Source of the DNA: Morchella semilibera
Taxonomy: Eukaryota; Ascomycota; Pezizomycetes; Pezizales; Morchellaceae
DNA: 64,000 nucleotides
Direction of reading: 5' to 3'
NCBI GenBank assembly: GCA_009192285.1
Contig: CM018603.1
Span: 2,224,588 to 2,288,587 of the forward strand
A program made the translations under genes and the position numbers. Positions 30,865 to 43,791 of the stretch are shown piece by piece. The notes beneath the pieces are model-generated. The model was not told the origin of the DNA. It searched no databases and saw only the letters and a program-made list of their open reading frames with translations. Position 1 is the first letter of the stretch, and each line of letters starts with the position of its first letter.

Positions 30865-33800
30865 CTACCGAGGGCTACGAGGGCCTCCCTGGTTGGCGGG
30901 AGAGCCATCCCCCGACCGACTTTCAATGTAAGAACGAATTTGGTCTCCCCATTCCGATGACTGAAGAACCTCTAGCACATTTTGTGATACCACTTCGCTA
31001 CCTTGGCGTGATCGGGAATTGTTCTCACTCCCAGATCCACTACGTGCCAGGCCTCCTAGTGGTCCTAGCCGAGGACTGGCAACCGGGCTCATATTAGGGC
31101 TTATATTTGGACTCCCACCAGTCGGGCTTCCGGAGGGTGATAAGTCGGACGTCATTCCTCTACCTGGCCTTTGCCTCAGGGTCGATGGAGATTCATCCAT
31201 TGAATACGGTGACCCAGATGCAAAGGGATCAGAGTGGCCGAATTGTGCCGCCGACGAAGATCCAAAAGTATTAAGCGGGTCATTGAAATTGGAAGACCCG
31301 CCACTCAAATCTAGCGGAGGTGGTACTTGCCTGGTTGGAGTGGTAGGTGTTTCTCCTTGAGTGGCTCCTGGTGAAGCGCTGGAACGGGAAGTAATCTCTC
31401 CGTCGTCTACGAATATTTTCGGAACAAGTGGGCTGGTGGTCTGGTGGGAGCTCGCATCGTCGACGAATATTTCGGGAACTTGGGTATTGATTCCAAGGAC
31501 CTTCCTGGAAGACATCCTTGCTCTTACGCGATTTTTAAACCTTTTGGACCAATATCTAATTGCTGTTAGACCTTTGCTAAAAAGTGGAGAGAAACTAATG
31601 ATGACTCACATTGTCAAGAAAAAGTTCCTAACACAGTTACGTTGAATTTGCTCCTCCACCCTTTGTAGCCGGAAACGTCGGCGTAGATACTCCTCTAACC
31701 TACTTGATGTTAGAACATGAGAAAACAGGTAAGAGACTAAAACTAAAGTTACTTTAAGCTCTTGTTATCGTTGATAATTTTGTAATGTGCCAAGATTAGC
31801 AGAACAGTGCCAAACTCAACTCCATAGTCCTTATCGGCTGATACAAGGCATTCCTCGTAGAAAAGGGTGTAGATATTTCGCTGTTTCTGAATCTTCTGCT
31901 TTGGTATTGCGGCAATACATTTGTTCAAAGCGTTTAAATTGATTCCTTCCACCATCCTCGGTGGATTTTCAATATCGTTTGTGTCTTCCACACGGATTTT
32001 CCTTAATATCTCGGGTACTGTAAAAGGTTCTTCGTAGATTCTCATTGCAAATATTCCCGTCAACATCTGAGACATGTTAGCAATATGGTACTTCTTCTGG
32101 TATCGGCATCATCTTTTTACCCCTAGTAACCTGGGGAAGTTTTTCTTGGAAATATATCCTGTGCCCTCCGGATCAAATTTCTGCCACGCTTCCTTAAACT
32201 TTCTTATCTCCACCCTAGACGCTGCAGAGGAGCCACCTGACCGCTGGTAGACATAACTAAAGCTCTCGAAAATAAGGGAAATAAACTAGGGTCTTTAAGC
32301 AAACATACTATAGATCCGTCGGTGGAAATTGGGTTACGTACCATGCTTACGAAGATATACATGCTGATGATGTTCCACGAGACAAACAACGCGCGCGCAT
32401 ATCCTTGACTCCCGCAGTCGCTGTCGTAGAAGCTTTCGCCTCGGACACACAATGGAACGGTAACCTCATAGTCACTCATAACCTGGTTCCATCCCTCACT
32501 AATTTCTCTCAGAATCCCTCACTTACTTGGAAGGATATTGGATTAAACTCACCCGCAGGTCATCACGAAAAGTAGAATTAAAGCTTTTGGGACGGTCCTA
32601 AAATTCATATTTCCATTTCCATTTGGTCCAATCTTCGTTAAACCTATGAAATTTTAGCTTTAAGATATCACCCAGTAGAGGCTGCTCATTGAAACCTACC
32701 AAAGGTCTGCGTGAATGCAATGGCATAAACTAAGAATAAAACAAACCATGTGGCCATGAGACTGCCGATTGCTGTCAACGATGCTCTAAATTAACGAGTA
32801 AATTAGAATATCAGCTCCACCAAAGATTGATTGATTAATTAACTTACGCCGCGGTCTTAAATAGATGATCGAGGTCATCGTTCCGGGGAATCAACATCAT
32901 CAGAATCTTTAACCAAATGTCAGCTGTAAGATACGAATCTAGACAACAAATAGTATATTACCGAAACCAAGAAAAGCTTTTGAAGCTGTATGAATGTACG
33001 TTCCTCGTACCCGGCTAAAAGAAGTACGGTTGTGACTGATGTGCCACTCACAGACATTAACGCATAAATGTCCCACCGACTCTTCAAAAAATTACTCCAA
33101 GTTAACCCAATCACTCTGATAACCAGGTTAAGAACGAAGACAAAGGTAAATCCCAGAAATATCCAATCTACACATTTCAATAAGCCTCGGTCGAGAACGA
33201 AAATTAGGCATCGGAAAAAACCCGTTACCTCTAACACGGTCTAGCCCAGGGGGGCCGGGTGGTATTCAATGAGCAGAAGCACACCATGAAGGATTAATAC
33301 GACCGTCAACGCTCTCTGCCACCATCCATGTTTATGTGTGGCACGGGCGTAGCACCAGTTCTTCCAAGACGAGCTAGAACCTTTATTGGGACGCTTAGAA
33401 GGGCGAATTTGACGGAGTAGCTTTCGAAGCTCTAGCCATGATCTTTGGTCGGAAGTTAAGAATGCAACTCCGGTTTGCTCTGTATAGTTACGCATGAAAA
33501 CCGATACAAATAATGTCTGCTAAAGTTAGCTCCATGTTAGAGACGGGAGGAATATTACACACCAAGACGAAGACCGCGCCAAGCAAGTTGAATGCCAGAA
33601 AAAAGATAGAATTCACATCAGATGCGAAAGGTTGAGGCTGTAGACCTGAGATTCATTGGTTAGTGACCTTTTCAACTGTCGACGCCTTTTATGACAAACC
33701 TCTTCCAGCAATACTTTGAGCGTTAAACATTACACCCGTCCACCCTTCTTGTGATACAATTTGAAAGAGGATAAATAGTGAACTTCCAAAATTATCAAAA

Positions 33801-36800
33801 TTGAAATATGGGTTGTCAACTGCCCGCGGTGCTAAAACATCCCATTGAAATGGCGTGCTAGCATATTCATGAACACAATCTGATAGGTTTGTGATATCGC
33901 TGGATCCATCATTACAACTATCCATCAAACCAGCAAAAAGGTTGACTCCATATATGGCGAACGGAATAATTAAGCTGAGTGAGACGAAGGCGGCAGAAAG
34001 GACCTTCTTTCCACCAACAATGACAACTGAGTGAAATGTATTTTGGGCACTTCCAGATATATTGAGTAGACGCAGAGCACGCAAAGCCTTGAAAGCCCCA
34101 ACTGATCTAGAAATCTCTCCTTGATTTTGCAATGACGTTCCAACACTGATCCAAAGTGTTACCAGAACCACGCAATCAATAACGCCCCATGAACCCCGAA
34201 GATATGCATTCGGGGTCCATATTAATCCATCTGCAATGATCTTGATAGCTGACTCCAGGGTAAAGAGTGCAACAAAGCCAAGGTCGGAGAAAGTAAACCA
34301 ATTTTTGAGCGAATTTCCATAGGTTTCAAAGTACTGCTTTTGGTAAAGTGGAGTTGTCACACAAGCTATGATGACCATAGCAACAATCGCGCAATAAACA
34401 ATGATAGAGAATGCGTAACTGAAAGGCGTATATGGCTGCAATCCATCATAACGTATATGTGCCCGACTAGGTCCAACCATTCTCTGGCAGAGGCGTCTTA
34501 AGGGGTTTGAAGGCTTGAAGATAGATAGTGAGACGTTGTAGTTTGGATACTTCCTCAGGTACTCCCGTTGGGCCTTCTTCCGCTGATCTGCCTCCATCAC
34601 GACTTCCTGGGCCATCGCGGTCGGTGCAAGATTCGTAACGGATCGGGTTCTATACATTGGTTAATCTAAGAGGAGTTCGTTCATCATTGTACTTATGGGT
34701 GAATCATACTGAAACGAATAGAATGGGTTTGGTTCCTTATCCCCTTGAAACAACTTGAGAAATCTGTGGTGCAGCTTTTTGAACGGATTGTGTCTCCTTT
34801 TTTGTTCAGCGTTCACATTATCTACAGCTGCGGAGAAATCTATAGCTGCAGCCCGGGTAAGAGGCTTCAGAGAGTTAGATTGATGTTCTCTACAAAACTT
34901 TGGGTAGTAGATACCTGACGGGTGTGGACCTGTCCTTCATCCAAAAATGATTCAACAACAGCTTGCTTTGTCAGCATTTCGAATGCTGCTTGCCGTGAAT
35001 GGGGGTCCTTGGGACGCTTTTTAACCCCGAAAATGCTAGATAAGGATATCCCCTGAGTTGGGGCCGAATAGTCTTTATTCTGCAGAAAGGCTTTAACTTG
35101 GTAGATTCGTTTCTCGTCCTCTGTCACATCAAAATTCTCTTGAACGACAGCAATAAACATGTTCAGGACAATGACTTATTCTGGTTAGAAACAGACCAGG
35201 CGTGTGTAGAAAGATAACTCACAATTTCCCAGGATGAACCAGCCAATCAAAAATGTAGCAGTAATCCACCCAACGTTATATTGCGACTGGACATCTGTAG
35301 CCATGTATAGGATTCCCGTCCAGTTTTCACTTGAAAAAACTTCATACATGCCTAAGAAAGCATTGAATATCGTGTTAAACGTTATAGGTGACGTTTCGCC
35401 TTGATATTCGGCAGGCAAATCTCCTCGAACGATCTGGACCGCGAATAGCGCACACAGAAACGTGAGGAGTAATACAAAGAATATCAAATTGGTCAGCCCA
35501 GACACGTTACCAATAACTTTCGACTAGAGATATATTAATAGTTAGTGAACAATCTAGAAATGCATTATACAAACTCACCAAGAGATTCCGGGTGGCAGGA
35601 ATCGCCCAAACAACTCGATAAACCCGAAGGATTTGAAACAATGTAAGCCACTCATAGACCCTTCCAGAGTTGTGAATCAGTGGAAGTTGGATTATGCATG
35701 TTATTACGACTAAGGCAAGATCTGCCCAGTTTTGTTTGCTTTTGCGAAAGCCACGCCAGTCGGATAAGAATCGGAGCAGTATCTCGATCAGAAGAATAAC
35801 GGTAACCCCAAGCTCAACCCGGTCTTCCATAGTGTCAGCCATTAGATATGTAGTCAGTATTGGTTTGAAACACACCAATTAATTTCTCTCTGTCTTTACT
35901 CATGGAAGAACTGCGGAATGTGGAGGAAAAAAGACCGATTGCAATGACTATAACCCAAAACAATCGAGTTCCTTCATAAGCCCTTTTCACAAAGCTCTTC
36001 CGCTCTTTCACTTTGACTGCCTCGTCCTTATTTAACCCATCACTGAGGATCGTTAGGATAGTTACAACTAGAACACTGGGAGACTTCTTACTCGTCTTCG
36101 GCCGCAAACGCAGACTTCCTTGACTCTTCTCGAATCACTTGAAACGAGGTCGTGATGACGGCAATCAACTATTACCCAATTAATTGGAATGTAACTCTTT
36201 GTCAACCTAGATACCCTTACCAGATTGGCCAGCCAAAAGGCTAGAATAACAATTCCGAAAGCAAAGACTGAAGCAAATGTATTAGCAGTGTTCCCTTCAA
36301 AACCGTAAAATTGGCCTACATAATGCAGCGGCGAGGTAATCGCTATCCGCCATATAGTAAAGCAGACTAGAAAATGTGTTTGCACTCATCACCACAAATA
36401 CTAACTCAAATGATTGAATGATGTTATCAAAGCTGACAGTTCCACCATAGGGATTAACATCAGCAACACACAGAGAATTCACAGGACAGATATATCCTTT
36501 GGCCTTTTGTGCTCCTAAAGTGCCGTCCGCGTAGACATATGGTAATTCAATCCCTGTAGAAGCATCGATATACCCACCACAGAACTGAAAATCTTGTGTA
36601 TAGTTACTCTGTATACCTTCAGGGTCTACCCAAACACACGTTCTCCTAAGTGAGCTCTTAAAGCTTTGTACTCCAATTATTGCAAATATAAGCCAGAAAA
36701 ATCCGATGAGTAACGCGACATTCACCAATAAAGGTGCAGCCTTTTTCAAGCTCCGTAAAATGACCGAAGTACCACTAGTGATTCCAAGTAATCGCAATAT

Positions 36801-38533
36801 TCGTAAGCAGCTCATCATTCGAAAAACATACAGATGTTTTCCCGCCTCCAAACCAGTGATGCAAAGGTACAAAGATATCCAATATGAGATAACCGCAACA
36901 AAGTCCAGCCGATTAAAGGAGTGACGAAGAAATGCGCGTCGTGCCATGCGGTTTCGAGCAAGAGACTGCACGGTTGTTGGCCCTCCATCGAATTGGAAAT
37001 TGGTAGTAATCGTTCTTAATAAGGATGGAGGTTCGTCCGGTCGGGCAGGGGAAGGGGCCCTAACGGATTGACTCCTTTTTGGAGAGAATAATTCCTTACC
37101 CCTTGCAACAAGTTGACGACGAACATTACCTCTCGCTCTAGGATCATTTTCCTGGTGAGGGTTTAAAAAAACCCCCGAGACAATCATACGCGCAAAAATT
37201 TCTAGACTAATATTGGTTAGAATCTCCTCATGAGTCGAAACTACGGTCTTCATACGTGTAGATAATAAACAACACAAGCAAAGCATAATCAATATTTGAA
37301 GTTCCCCAACTCTTTGCACGAGGGTCGTTATAAACACTAGGCGCTGCATCAATAGTAAGGAGAATTGTTTGTATTAATATCAGCAGCAAAATCAAAGGCT
37401 CTGCCATTCTACTAGCTAGTTAGTTGCAGCATAAATGTTTATTCTTCAAGGTGGGCTTACGGATGAATTAAAATATCACATAGAAATAGTCGGATAGGAT
37501 TATTTGGGCCAAATGTGCGAAATGTCCTTCCCCTAAGTGGATTGGACTGTAGATGCCATGAACGGTTATCCGGGGGGTTAAAGCTTCTAAGAGGTGTGGT
37601 GGGCTTCCCCTCCTGGTCCGAGGGCTCGGTATCATCGAGTGGATGGATTTCAATGGCAGGTACGGGAGGTCGCGACGGCGCATCATGATGAGATTTTGAT
37701 GAGCTACGGCGGCGTAAAGTTTGCTCTATTGCCTCGGGATCGTTACTTACGTTGACTACTCTTTGGGCCATATTCTGAACAGCAACGGAGACTCGCCGAA
37801 CTGGCGAAGTGCCGGGCGATAACGAGCGGCCCTTCGTTGATGAGCCAGATCTCGAGGCTACTGAGCCAGACCGAGACCGGGCCCCACCTCCTAGCCCTTC
37901 CTCTACTACAGAGTACAGATCATCCCCTAGGGAAGGCCCTGGGGCAAACTTTAAAGAGTTGTTAGATAAATTTTTCCTGTGGCCTGAGAAGCCACTGATG
38001 GGTTGCATATTTGCCGGCTCGGTGAGATAAGCGGTGTCATCCTCTCTATGGATCTCAAAGCTAGGAATTGTAGCAGCAAGCTCATCCTCGTCTGCTGCCG
38101 CCCATGGGGATACGGGTTCATTCGCATTTCGTCTTGGTAGCCAGCTACCTCTTTGGCTGTGGCTACCTAGTGCCTCGGTGAACCCTTGCCTAACCTCAAT
38201 AATTGACGGAAGATCTGATTGTTCCTCAATCTCGTAGTGCGGAACCTGCAAATCGGGAATTGTTGGCACTGGTGGTGGAGAAAATTGCGGTGGGCTATCT
38301 TCCCGAACTCTATCATAGCTCTTTCTTGCTCTGTGTGTCGATATCCTCCGGCCGATTTCGGCTCCTAAGCTTCCTCCACGTAATAGAGAACGCGAGCGTG
38401 ATGGGCTAGGGCTCATCCCCGCATCTTCGTATCCGTCTCTACCTCTGTCTCTGTCCCTCCGGGTTCGAGAAAGATCCTGTAAGGGTATCGGCTCGGGAGA
38501 GGATGGTTTATATGTGTTACTACCTGATGCCAT
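30865..38533 (-). CDS. cch1: CCH1-type voltage-gated calcium channel alpha subunit, 22 exons, one apparent frameshift
   Basis: Pore subunit of the fungal high-affinity plasma-membrane Ca2+ channel (partner Mid1). Exons, high to low: 38533-37461, 37411-37256, 37206-36320, 36267-36221, 36168-36092, 36042-35876, 35823-35579, 35523-35223, 35174-34915, 34864-34710, 34649-33700, 33645-33563, 33516-33229, 33167-32962, 32906-32848, 32785-32700, 32643-32553, 32498-32342, 32285-32121, 32066-31753, 31699-31610, 31555-30865. All introns are GT...AG and join in phase; total 6548 nt, about 2182 codons. A disordered Ser/Arg-rich N-terminus precedes four 6-TM repeats. S4-like segments: CLRILRLLGI, FQILRVYRVVWAI, FKALRALRLLNI, weak fourth. 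Pore segments: MSANTFSS, SSENWTG, SQEGWTG, CGEGWNQ, giving N/E/E/E. An EF-hand-like FDPEGTGYISKKNF and a Ser/Pro-rich tail follow. The G-run at 33249-33254 is one base short for the frame LDRVRDWIFLGFT. Confidence 0.93.
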
Positions 38534-38760
38534 CTGTTTAAAGCAACAGCTGGGAAGTAAAAAAATTTGAGGCGTATAATATCAAGAAAATGATTGTGGG
38601 TTGAGGTGTTATAGACGCGATGGGGAGTGTATTGATGGAGTAGTACCTGCGCATGTAGGTACATACATGTAGGTACGTGTAGGTACACAAGCCACTAGTA
38701 AATCCCACAACTCGGCATACCGGATCGGTAGTCGGGTCACTATCATTTACTGTAAAGTCG
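38534..38760 (-). promoter_or_regulatory. CCH1 upstream region with TACATGTAGG microsatellite
   Basis: The region before the CCH1 ATG contains ACATGTAGGT-type repeats at about 38655-38690. No TATA box is clear. It may be shared with a divergent transcript starting near 38762. Confidence 0.3.
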
Positions 38761-38761
38761 G

Positions 38762-39030
38762 ATGACTAAGCGCACACAGGCTGGGAGTCTCCGTCGTTTC
38801 CGGGTATGTTTTCAGACTGTGGCGGGTGGCGCCAGGTGGCTGATTACATCATATATGCCTGTCTCGCTTAGCTCTGCTGCTGCTGCTCCTGCTCCCATCA
38901 TCACCCAATGTTCTCTATTTCAAAAGTGCGGAGTAGGTAAGTTAGAACTCTTAACTACTTGAAGTACATACTAATTTTTTTATTCAGGAACCTACCTTTC
39001 TTTAGCACCTAAGAGAGCTGCAGCTGCATG
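38762..39030 (+). CDS. possible small spliced ORF, 72 aa
   Basis: ATG at 38762, then a putative intron GTAAGTTAG...TATTCAG (about 38936-38993) joins in frame to an exon ending KRAAAA and TGA at 39028-39030. The peptide is basic and Ala-rich. It begins MTKRT and contains TVAGGA, both seen in ribosomal protein eL43, but it lacks that protein's Cys zinc motif, so homology is not supported. It may be a divergent non-coding transcript from the CCH1 promoter. Confidence 0.2.
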
Positions 39031-39385
39031 AGAGGAACATACCCGTTGAACCTACAGCTCGCCTACTAAATTCACTCAAACACCGTGACACCTGGGGTAC
39101 AGGGTAGGGGATTGCGTTTATTAGCTCTGCCTTAGTGGGGCTATATCTATTAGAAGCAGTGAGCTATTGAGTCCAGTTGAGAAGGTTAGCGTGCCCTTCT
39201 GCAGTTTCTACAGTTAGCATACTAATGAGATGTGTTCAGGTAACTGGTAACGTATTGTACCGTGATACCGCCCAGGACAGTGAAAACGCTCGGCGCCGAG
39301 CCAGGAATGTCTCAGAACCCCCCTCCCACAAAAGAGACTGGTAGAGGGTATCGTGACTGCATTCACCTAGCTCAATTTACATTCA
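39031..39385. other. no gene seen
   Basis: Sequence between the small ORF and the pogo pseudogene; presumably the 5' flank or end of that transposon. No inverted repeat was identified. Confidence 0.3.
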
Positions 39386-40663
39386 ATGGTTCATTTGAAA
39401 GGAAAACAGAAAGAGGAGCGAGAGAGGCTTGTCCAACTTGCTTTGAAAGAATACTATGCCTCTACAAAACCTCCTATGCGGGCTTCTGCCGAGAAATTCA
39501 GTATATCATGGACAATTCTACAAGATCACTTGAATGGAGCCCAAAACAGATAGGAGAGCCATCGGTAGCAACAGATCCTGATGCCCTATGAGTAAGAAAT
39601 AATTGTTAAGTAGTGTGCCAGGATGGATGATTGGGGATTTCCTATGAGATTTGGTTTGGTTAAAGAAATAGCTGAGTACTTGGTTAAAAAAAAGGGAGAT
39701 TGGTCGCACACTAGGAAAACATTGGTTTGCCTGTTTCTTGAAGTAGAATATTGAGCTAGCCGCAAAATTTTCTATGTGGTTAGATCGTCAACGTGCCTGT
39801 GCAGATAATCCTATTATACTTAAAGATTATTTTATACAGGTGGGTAATTTGATATAATAACATTAAAAATGTAACTAACTATATAGCTTCATCGTGTTAT
39901 CAAACTATACGATATTCTACCTAAAATATATACAATATGGATGAAAAGGGTTTTATGATCGGCGTTGCTGATAGATGTAAAGTTATTTGTCGGAAAGGTT
40001 GCAAAAATCCTCGTCTAACGCACAATGGCAACTGAGAATAAATAATGGTAATTGAATCAGTATCAGCTGCTGTAGTTCCACTACCACCGATGATGATCAA
40101 TCAAGCTACAAGGTACCATAAAGGCTGGTATACAGGAATAAGTACCAAAAACTTAGCAGTTTTCACATTTAATCCAAAGGGTTGGACTGATACATTTTTA
40201 GGTATTGAATCGCTAACACAAAATTTTGACAAATACTCGCCCAAAGTATAAGTCATTCTAATTGGTCAAAAATATTCTATCTAATTTATTTTGTAGTGCG
40301 GAAGATGATTGGAGACTTCTAATTATGGATAGACATGTTTCGCATATCAATTGGGAGTTCTTTGATTACAGTCTTAACCATCGAATCATCTCTTTCTGTT
40401 TATCCCAACATTCTACCCACTCACTTCAACCACTTGATGTAGGACTTTTCAGTCCACTCCAGCGTCACTACAACAATATTTTGGATGAAACAATGGAGAA
40501 GACTGTTGGCGACACAGGTATTAATAAAGAATTATTTTTGAGGTCTGTTCTTGTCTCAACGCATTTGGACAATGTTAATCTGTATACTAATATGGGCATT
40601 TGCAGTTTCCTTTTCCGAGAAAGGGAGCGAACCTATACCAAACAGAATATCCTATCAGCTTGA
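39386..40663 (+). pseudogene. pogo/Fot1-type DDE transposase, decayed
   Basis: The N-terminal helix-turn-helix piece (39386-39553; KGKQKEERERLVQLAL, then PPMRASAEKFSISWTILQDHL) matches the psq-type DNA-binding domain of fungal pogo elements. The catalytic core follows in fragments: NMDEKGFMIGVADR near 39935 (first Asp), KGWYTGISTKNLAVFTF, LLIMDRHVSHINWEF near 40318 (second Asp; family norm DGH or DNH), and STHSLQPLDVGLFSPLQRHY. Stops near 40034 and a possible intron near 40255-40295 break the frame. The right side is cut at about 40663 by an LTR-B fragment. Not functional. Confidence 0.8.
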
Positions 40664-40670
40664 ACAGTAA

Positions 40671-40950
40671 TTTCATGGATACACTAGGATCGGAGGGTTG
40701 GAAGGATTGGCAAGGCTGAGATTACTGTTCGCTAAGAGGTGGAAATGAGTCATAAAGGTTCTATGGGTTTATTTTGCTCGGGGGGGTGGGTCATATTGGG
40801 GTTACGCGATCATATGAGTCAGGCTTGGCAACGGAGTAATGGGTACATAAGCGAGGCAAAGGCGCCTACTCCTGTACTTTCTTTCTTTTCCTTTTTTCTT
40901 CACGCAACATCTTCTGTATCCACATAACAATCTATTATAATCTCTATTAT
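40671..40950 (+). repeat. LTR-B copy, 3'-truncated
   Basis: Starts TTTCATGGATACAC like copy 1, keeps two TGAGTCA boxes (40747, 40820) and the CTTTCTTTTCC block, and stops near 40950 where polymerase sequence begins. Confidence 0.75.
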
Positions 40951-41792
40951 ATTTGGGTATGATCTTGACACCAGGGGAAATGAAGATGGACCCGGCTAAG
41001 GTACAAATAATAGTAGATTGGGAGGCACCAAGAACAGTAAAGGAGGTGCAAAAATTTCTCAGGTTTGCTAACCTCTACCAACACCCTATCCACGCTTATT
41101 CCTGAGTACTAGCTCGGCCATTGACTGCTCTAACAAAAAACATGTACGATTCGAGTGGACCGAGAAGATGGAACAAGCTTTTCAAAAACTCAAGAATGCT
41201 TTTACTACGGCCCCGATCTTGATGCACCCGGACCCTCAGAAAGAGTTTATAGTGGAAACAGACGCATCAGATTATGTGTCGGCAGAGATACTATCACAAC
41301 GGGATGATGAACAGATTCTACACCCAGTTGCTTTCTTCTCAAAGACAAATTCGCCTACGGAATGCAATTACGAGATTTACAACAATGAGTTGTTAGCTAT
41401 TATTTGTTGCTTTGAAGAGTGGAGACCTCATCTGGGGACGGCCCAATTCCAAGTTAAAGTACTTACAGACCATCGCAATCTCGAGTATTTTATGTCGACC
41501 AAGTTCTTAAATCGGCGTCAAACGCATTGTACGGAATTCCTATCTCGGTTTAATTTTGTTATTCAATACAAACCAGGGAAGTAAGGACGGAAGGTTGATA
41601 TTTTGACAAGAAGGCCTAAAGATTTACCGAAGGAAGGGGATGAGAGACTGGAGCAACAAAGTAGAGTGGTTTTGAAGAAGGAGAATTTAGATGCAAGGAT
41701 GGGTTTATTAGCGAGCTCTTTGGCAAATGAACCCGCTGAGGATCGTCTCCCGTGCTTGACTTATTTAATAAAGCTTACCAATGTGATAGCTT

Positions 41793-42329
41793 CTCAAGGG
41801 GGCGTCAGGAGTGTAGCTTCGTTCCGCAGGTTGCATAGTGGTATAAGCGATACCTCCAAGAGGGGGAGGTATATAAGAAAAAAGAAGAGAGCAGCAATAG
41901 TCACTAGTATAATAGAAACTATAATAGATTGATATGTAGATACAGAAGACGTTGCGTGAAGAGAAAAGGAAAAGAAAGAAAGTACAGGAGCATCAGCAAA
42001 CTCAACTTGTGACTGGAGTCTCCCAACAGTCTCCCGGGTCTCCTGAGAGTCTCCTGAGACCTCCAGATATTTTTTGAGTCTCCTGAGACCCAGGAGAGAT
42101 CAGGAGACAAATGAAATCTTGCTGATGAGTAGGCGCTGTTGCCTCCCTTATATACCTGCCCTTCCAGAGCCAAGTCTGACTAATACCATCGCATAGTCCC
42201 AACTATAACACACGCTTTCGCGTAATAGAATCCCATGGAACCTATTCTAACTCATCTCCGCCTCCTAGCTTACAGTAATTCCAGCCTTGCCAATCATTCC
42301 AAGCTCCCAAACCTAGCGTATCTATGAAA
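41793..42329 (-). mobile_element. LTR-B in the pol pseudogene, TSD TAGCTT, with a nested MITE
   Basis: CTCAAGGG...TATGAAA on the plus strand between TAGCTT at 41787-41792 and 42330-42335. Without the MITE it is 398 bp. This second 6-bp duplication independently fixes the same ends as copy 1. Confidence 0.85.
41991..42127 (+). repeat. CATCAGCAA MITE, TSD AG
   Basis: A full copy between AG at 41989-41990 and 42128-42129. The uninterrupted LTR-B at about 40866 reads GCGCCTACTCCTGTAC, the expected empty site in reverse. Confidence 0.9.
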
Positions 42330-42584
42330 TAGCTTCCCAAATAAAATTTTACATATGCTTCAAGATGGCGTTCCACAATCAAAGGAAATTTCGCTGGCTG
42401 AGTGCAAGGAAATTGAGAAAGGGTTATTACTTTACTGAAATCTACTCTAAGTCCCTGAATACGACGAACTTAAACTCTATCTGTTACGGGAATACTACCA
42501 TAAGCCTTCTGCTGGACACCCAGAAAGATCAAAGATATTGGAACTTCTTAGCTGGAACTACTATTGGCTGACCATGCGGAAATA

Positions 42585-42721
42585 CATCAGCAAGACTTCA
42601 TTTGTCTCCTGATGTCTCCTGAGTCTCATGGGACTGAAAAAATATCCAGGGGTCTCAGGAGACTCTCAGGAGACTTGGGAGACTGTTGGGAGACTGCAGG
42701 TACGAGTTGAGTTTGCTGATA
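42585..42721 (-). repeat. CATCAGCAA MITE in integrase, TSD TA
   Basis: A full copy (last base mutated to A) between TA at 42583-42584 and 42722-42723. The intact integrase copy at about 57040-57060 reads GCGGAAATATACAG, which is what precise removal plus one TA would give. Confidence 0.9.
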
Positions 42722-43791
42722 TATACAGACCGCTATATCCAGAATTGCCATATTGCCGGCGGAGTAAGGTGAATCACAATTCTCTGCAAGGAGCCCTACG
42801 ATCATTATTAGTACCCAAAGTACCTTAGACGGATATTATAATGGACTTCGTAACGGGACTTCCGGAGAGTAATGGGTTTAATGACATACTCGTATTGCTT
42901 GATAGGTTAAAAAAAAAAGTATTTGGTCCCTACAACAGAAAATGTCAATGCCAGGGATCTGTCTCGTCTATACTTGGAGCAGGTATGGAAGTTACATGGG
43001 TTGCCGGAGACTATTGTTTCGGATCGGGGGAAAGAGTTTACTGCTGAGTTTTGGAAAGCTCTTTGCAACCGGTTGGAGACTGCTCCTCGATATTCTCCCG
43101 CGTTTCATCCTCAGACTGATGGGCAAACGGAAAGAATTAATGCGATTATAGAGCAATATTTACTCAGTTATGTTTCCTACCAACAGGATGACTGGACTAA
43201 CTTTCTTCCCCTTGCTGAGTTTGCTACTAATAATCATATTTCCGAAACCACTAATATGTCTCCCTTCCGAGCGAACTATAGGGGACATCCCCGCATGACG
43301 TTTGGGCCATTACAACATGGACGAACAGTAAATGAGGAACAAGCCAATGGGTTGGCACGGGAGATGTTACAAGTTTTTGATTTCTTAAAGAGCAAAATGT
43401 TTAGGGCTCAGCAGATACAGGAGGAAATGGCAAATGTACATCGGACTCCAACAAGTTGTCATACTGTCGGCGATTCTGTTTGGCTCTGTACTCAAAATAT
43501 AGAAACGAAATTACCCTCAAAGAAATTAGATTGGAAACAAACTGGTCCCTATGTAGTCAAGCAAATTGTGAGCCCTTATGCCTATAAGTTGGAACTCCCC
43601 GCCTCCATAAAAATACACCCAGTATTTCATGTTTCGCTGTTATCGCCGGCGGTCAACGACCCTATCCCAGTGCAAGTTGTTGAACCCTCTCCACCTGTGG
43701 AAATCGAAGGGTAAACTGAATGGAAAGTGACAGAGATATTGTATTCTAGGAGGAGAGGAAGGCGGGTAGAATACTTGGTTAAATATATTGG

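Noticed and set aside
38762-39030. Ribosomal protein eL43 (MTKRT start, TVAGGA motif)
   Set aside because: The zinc-binding Cys pairs and the rest of the conserved sequence are absent.
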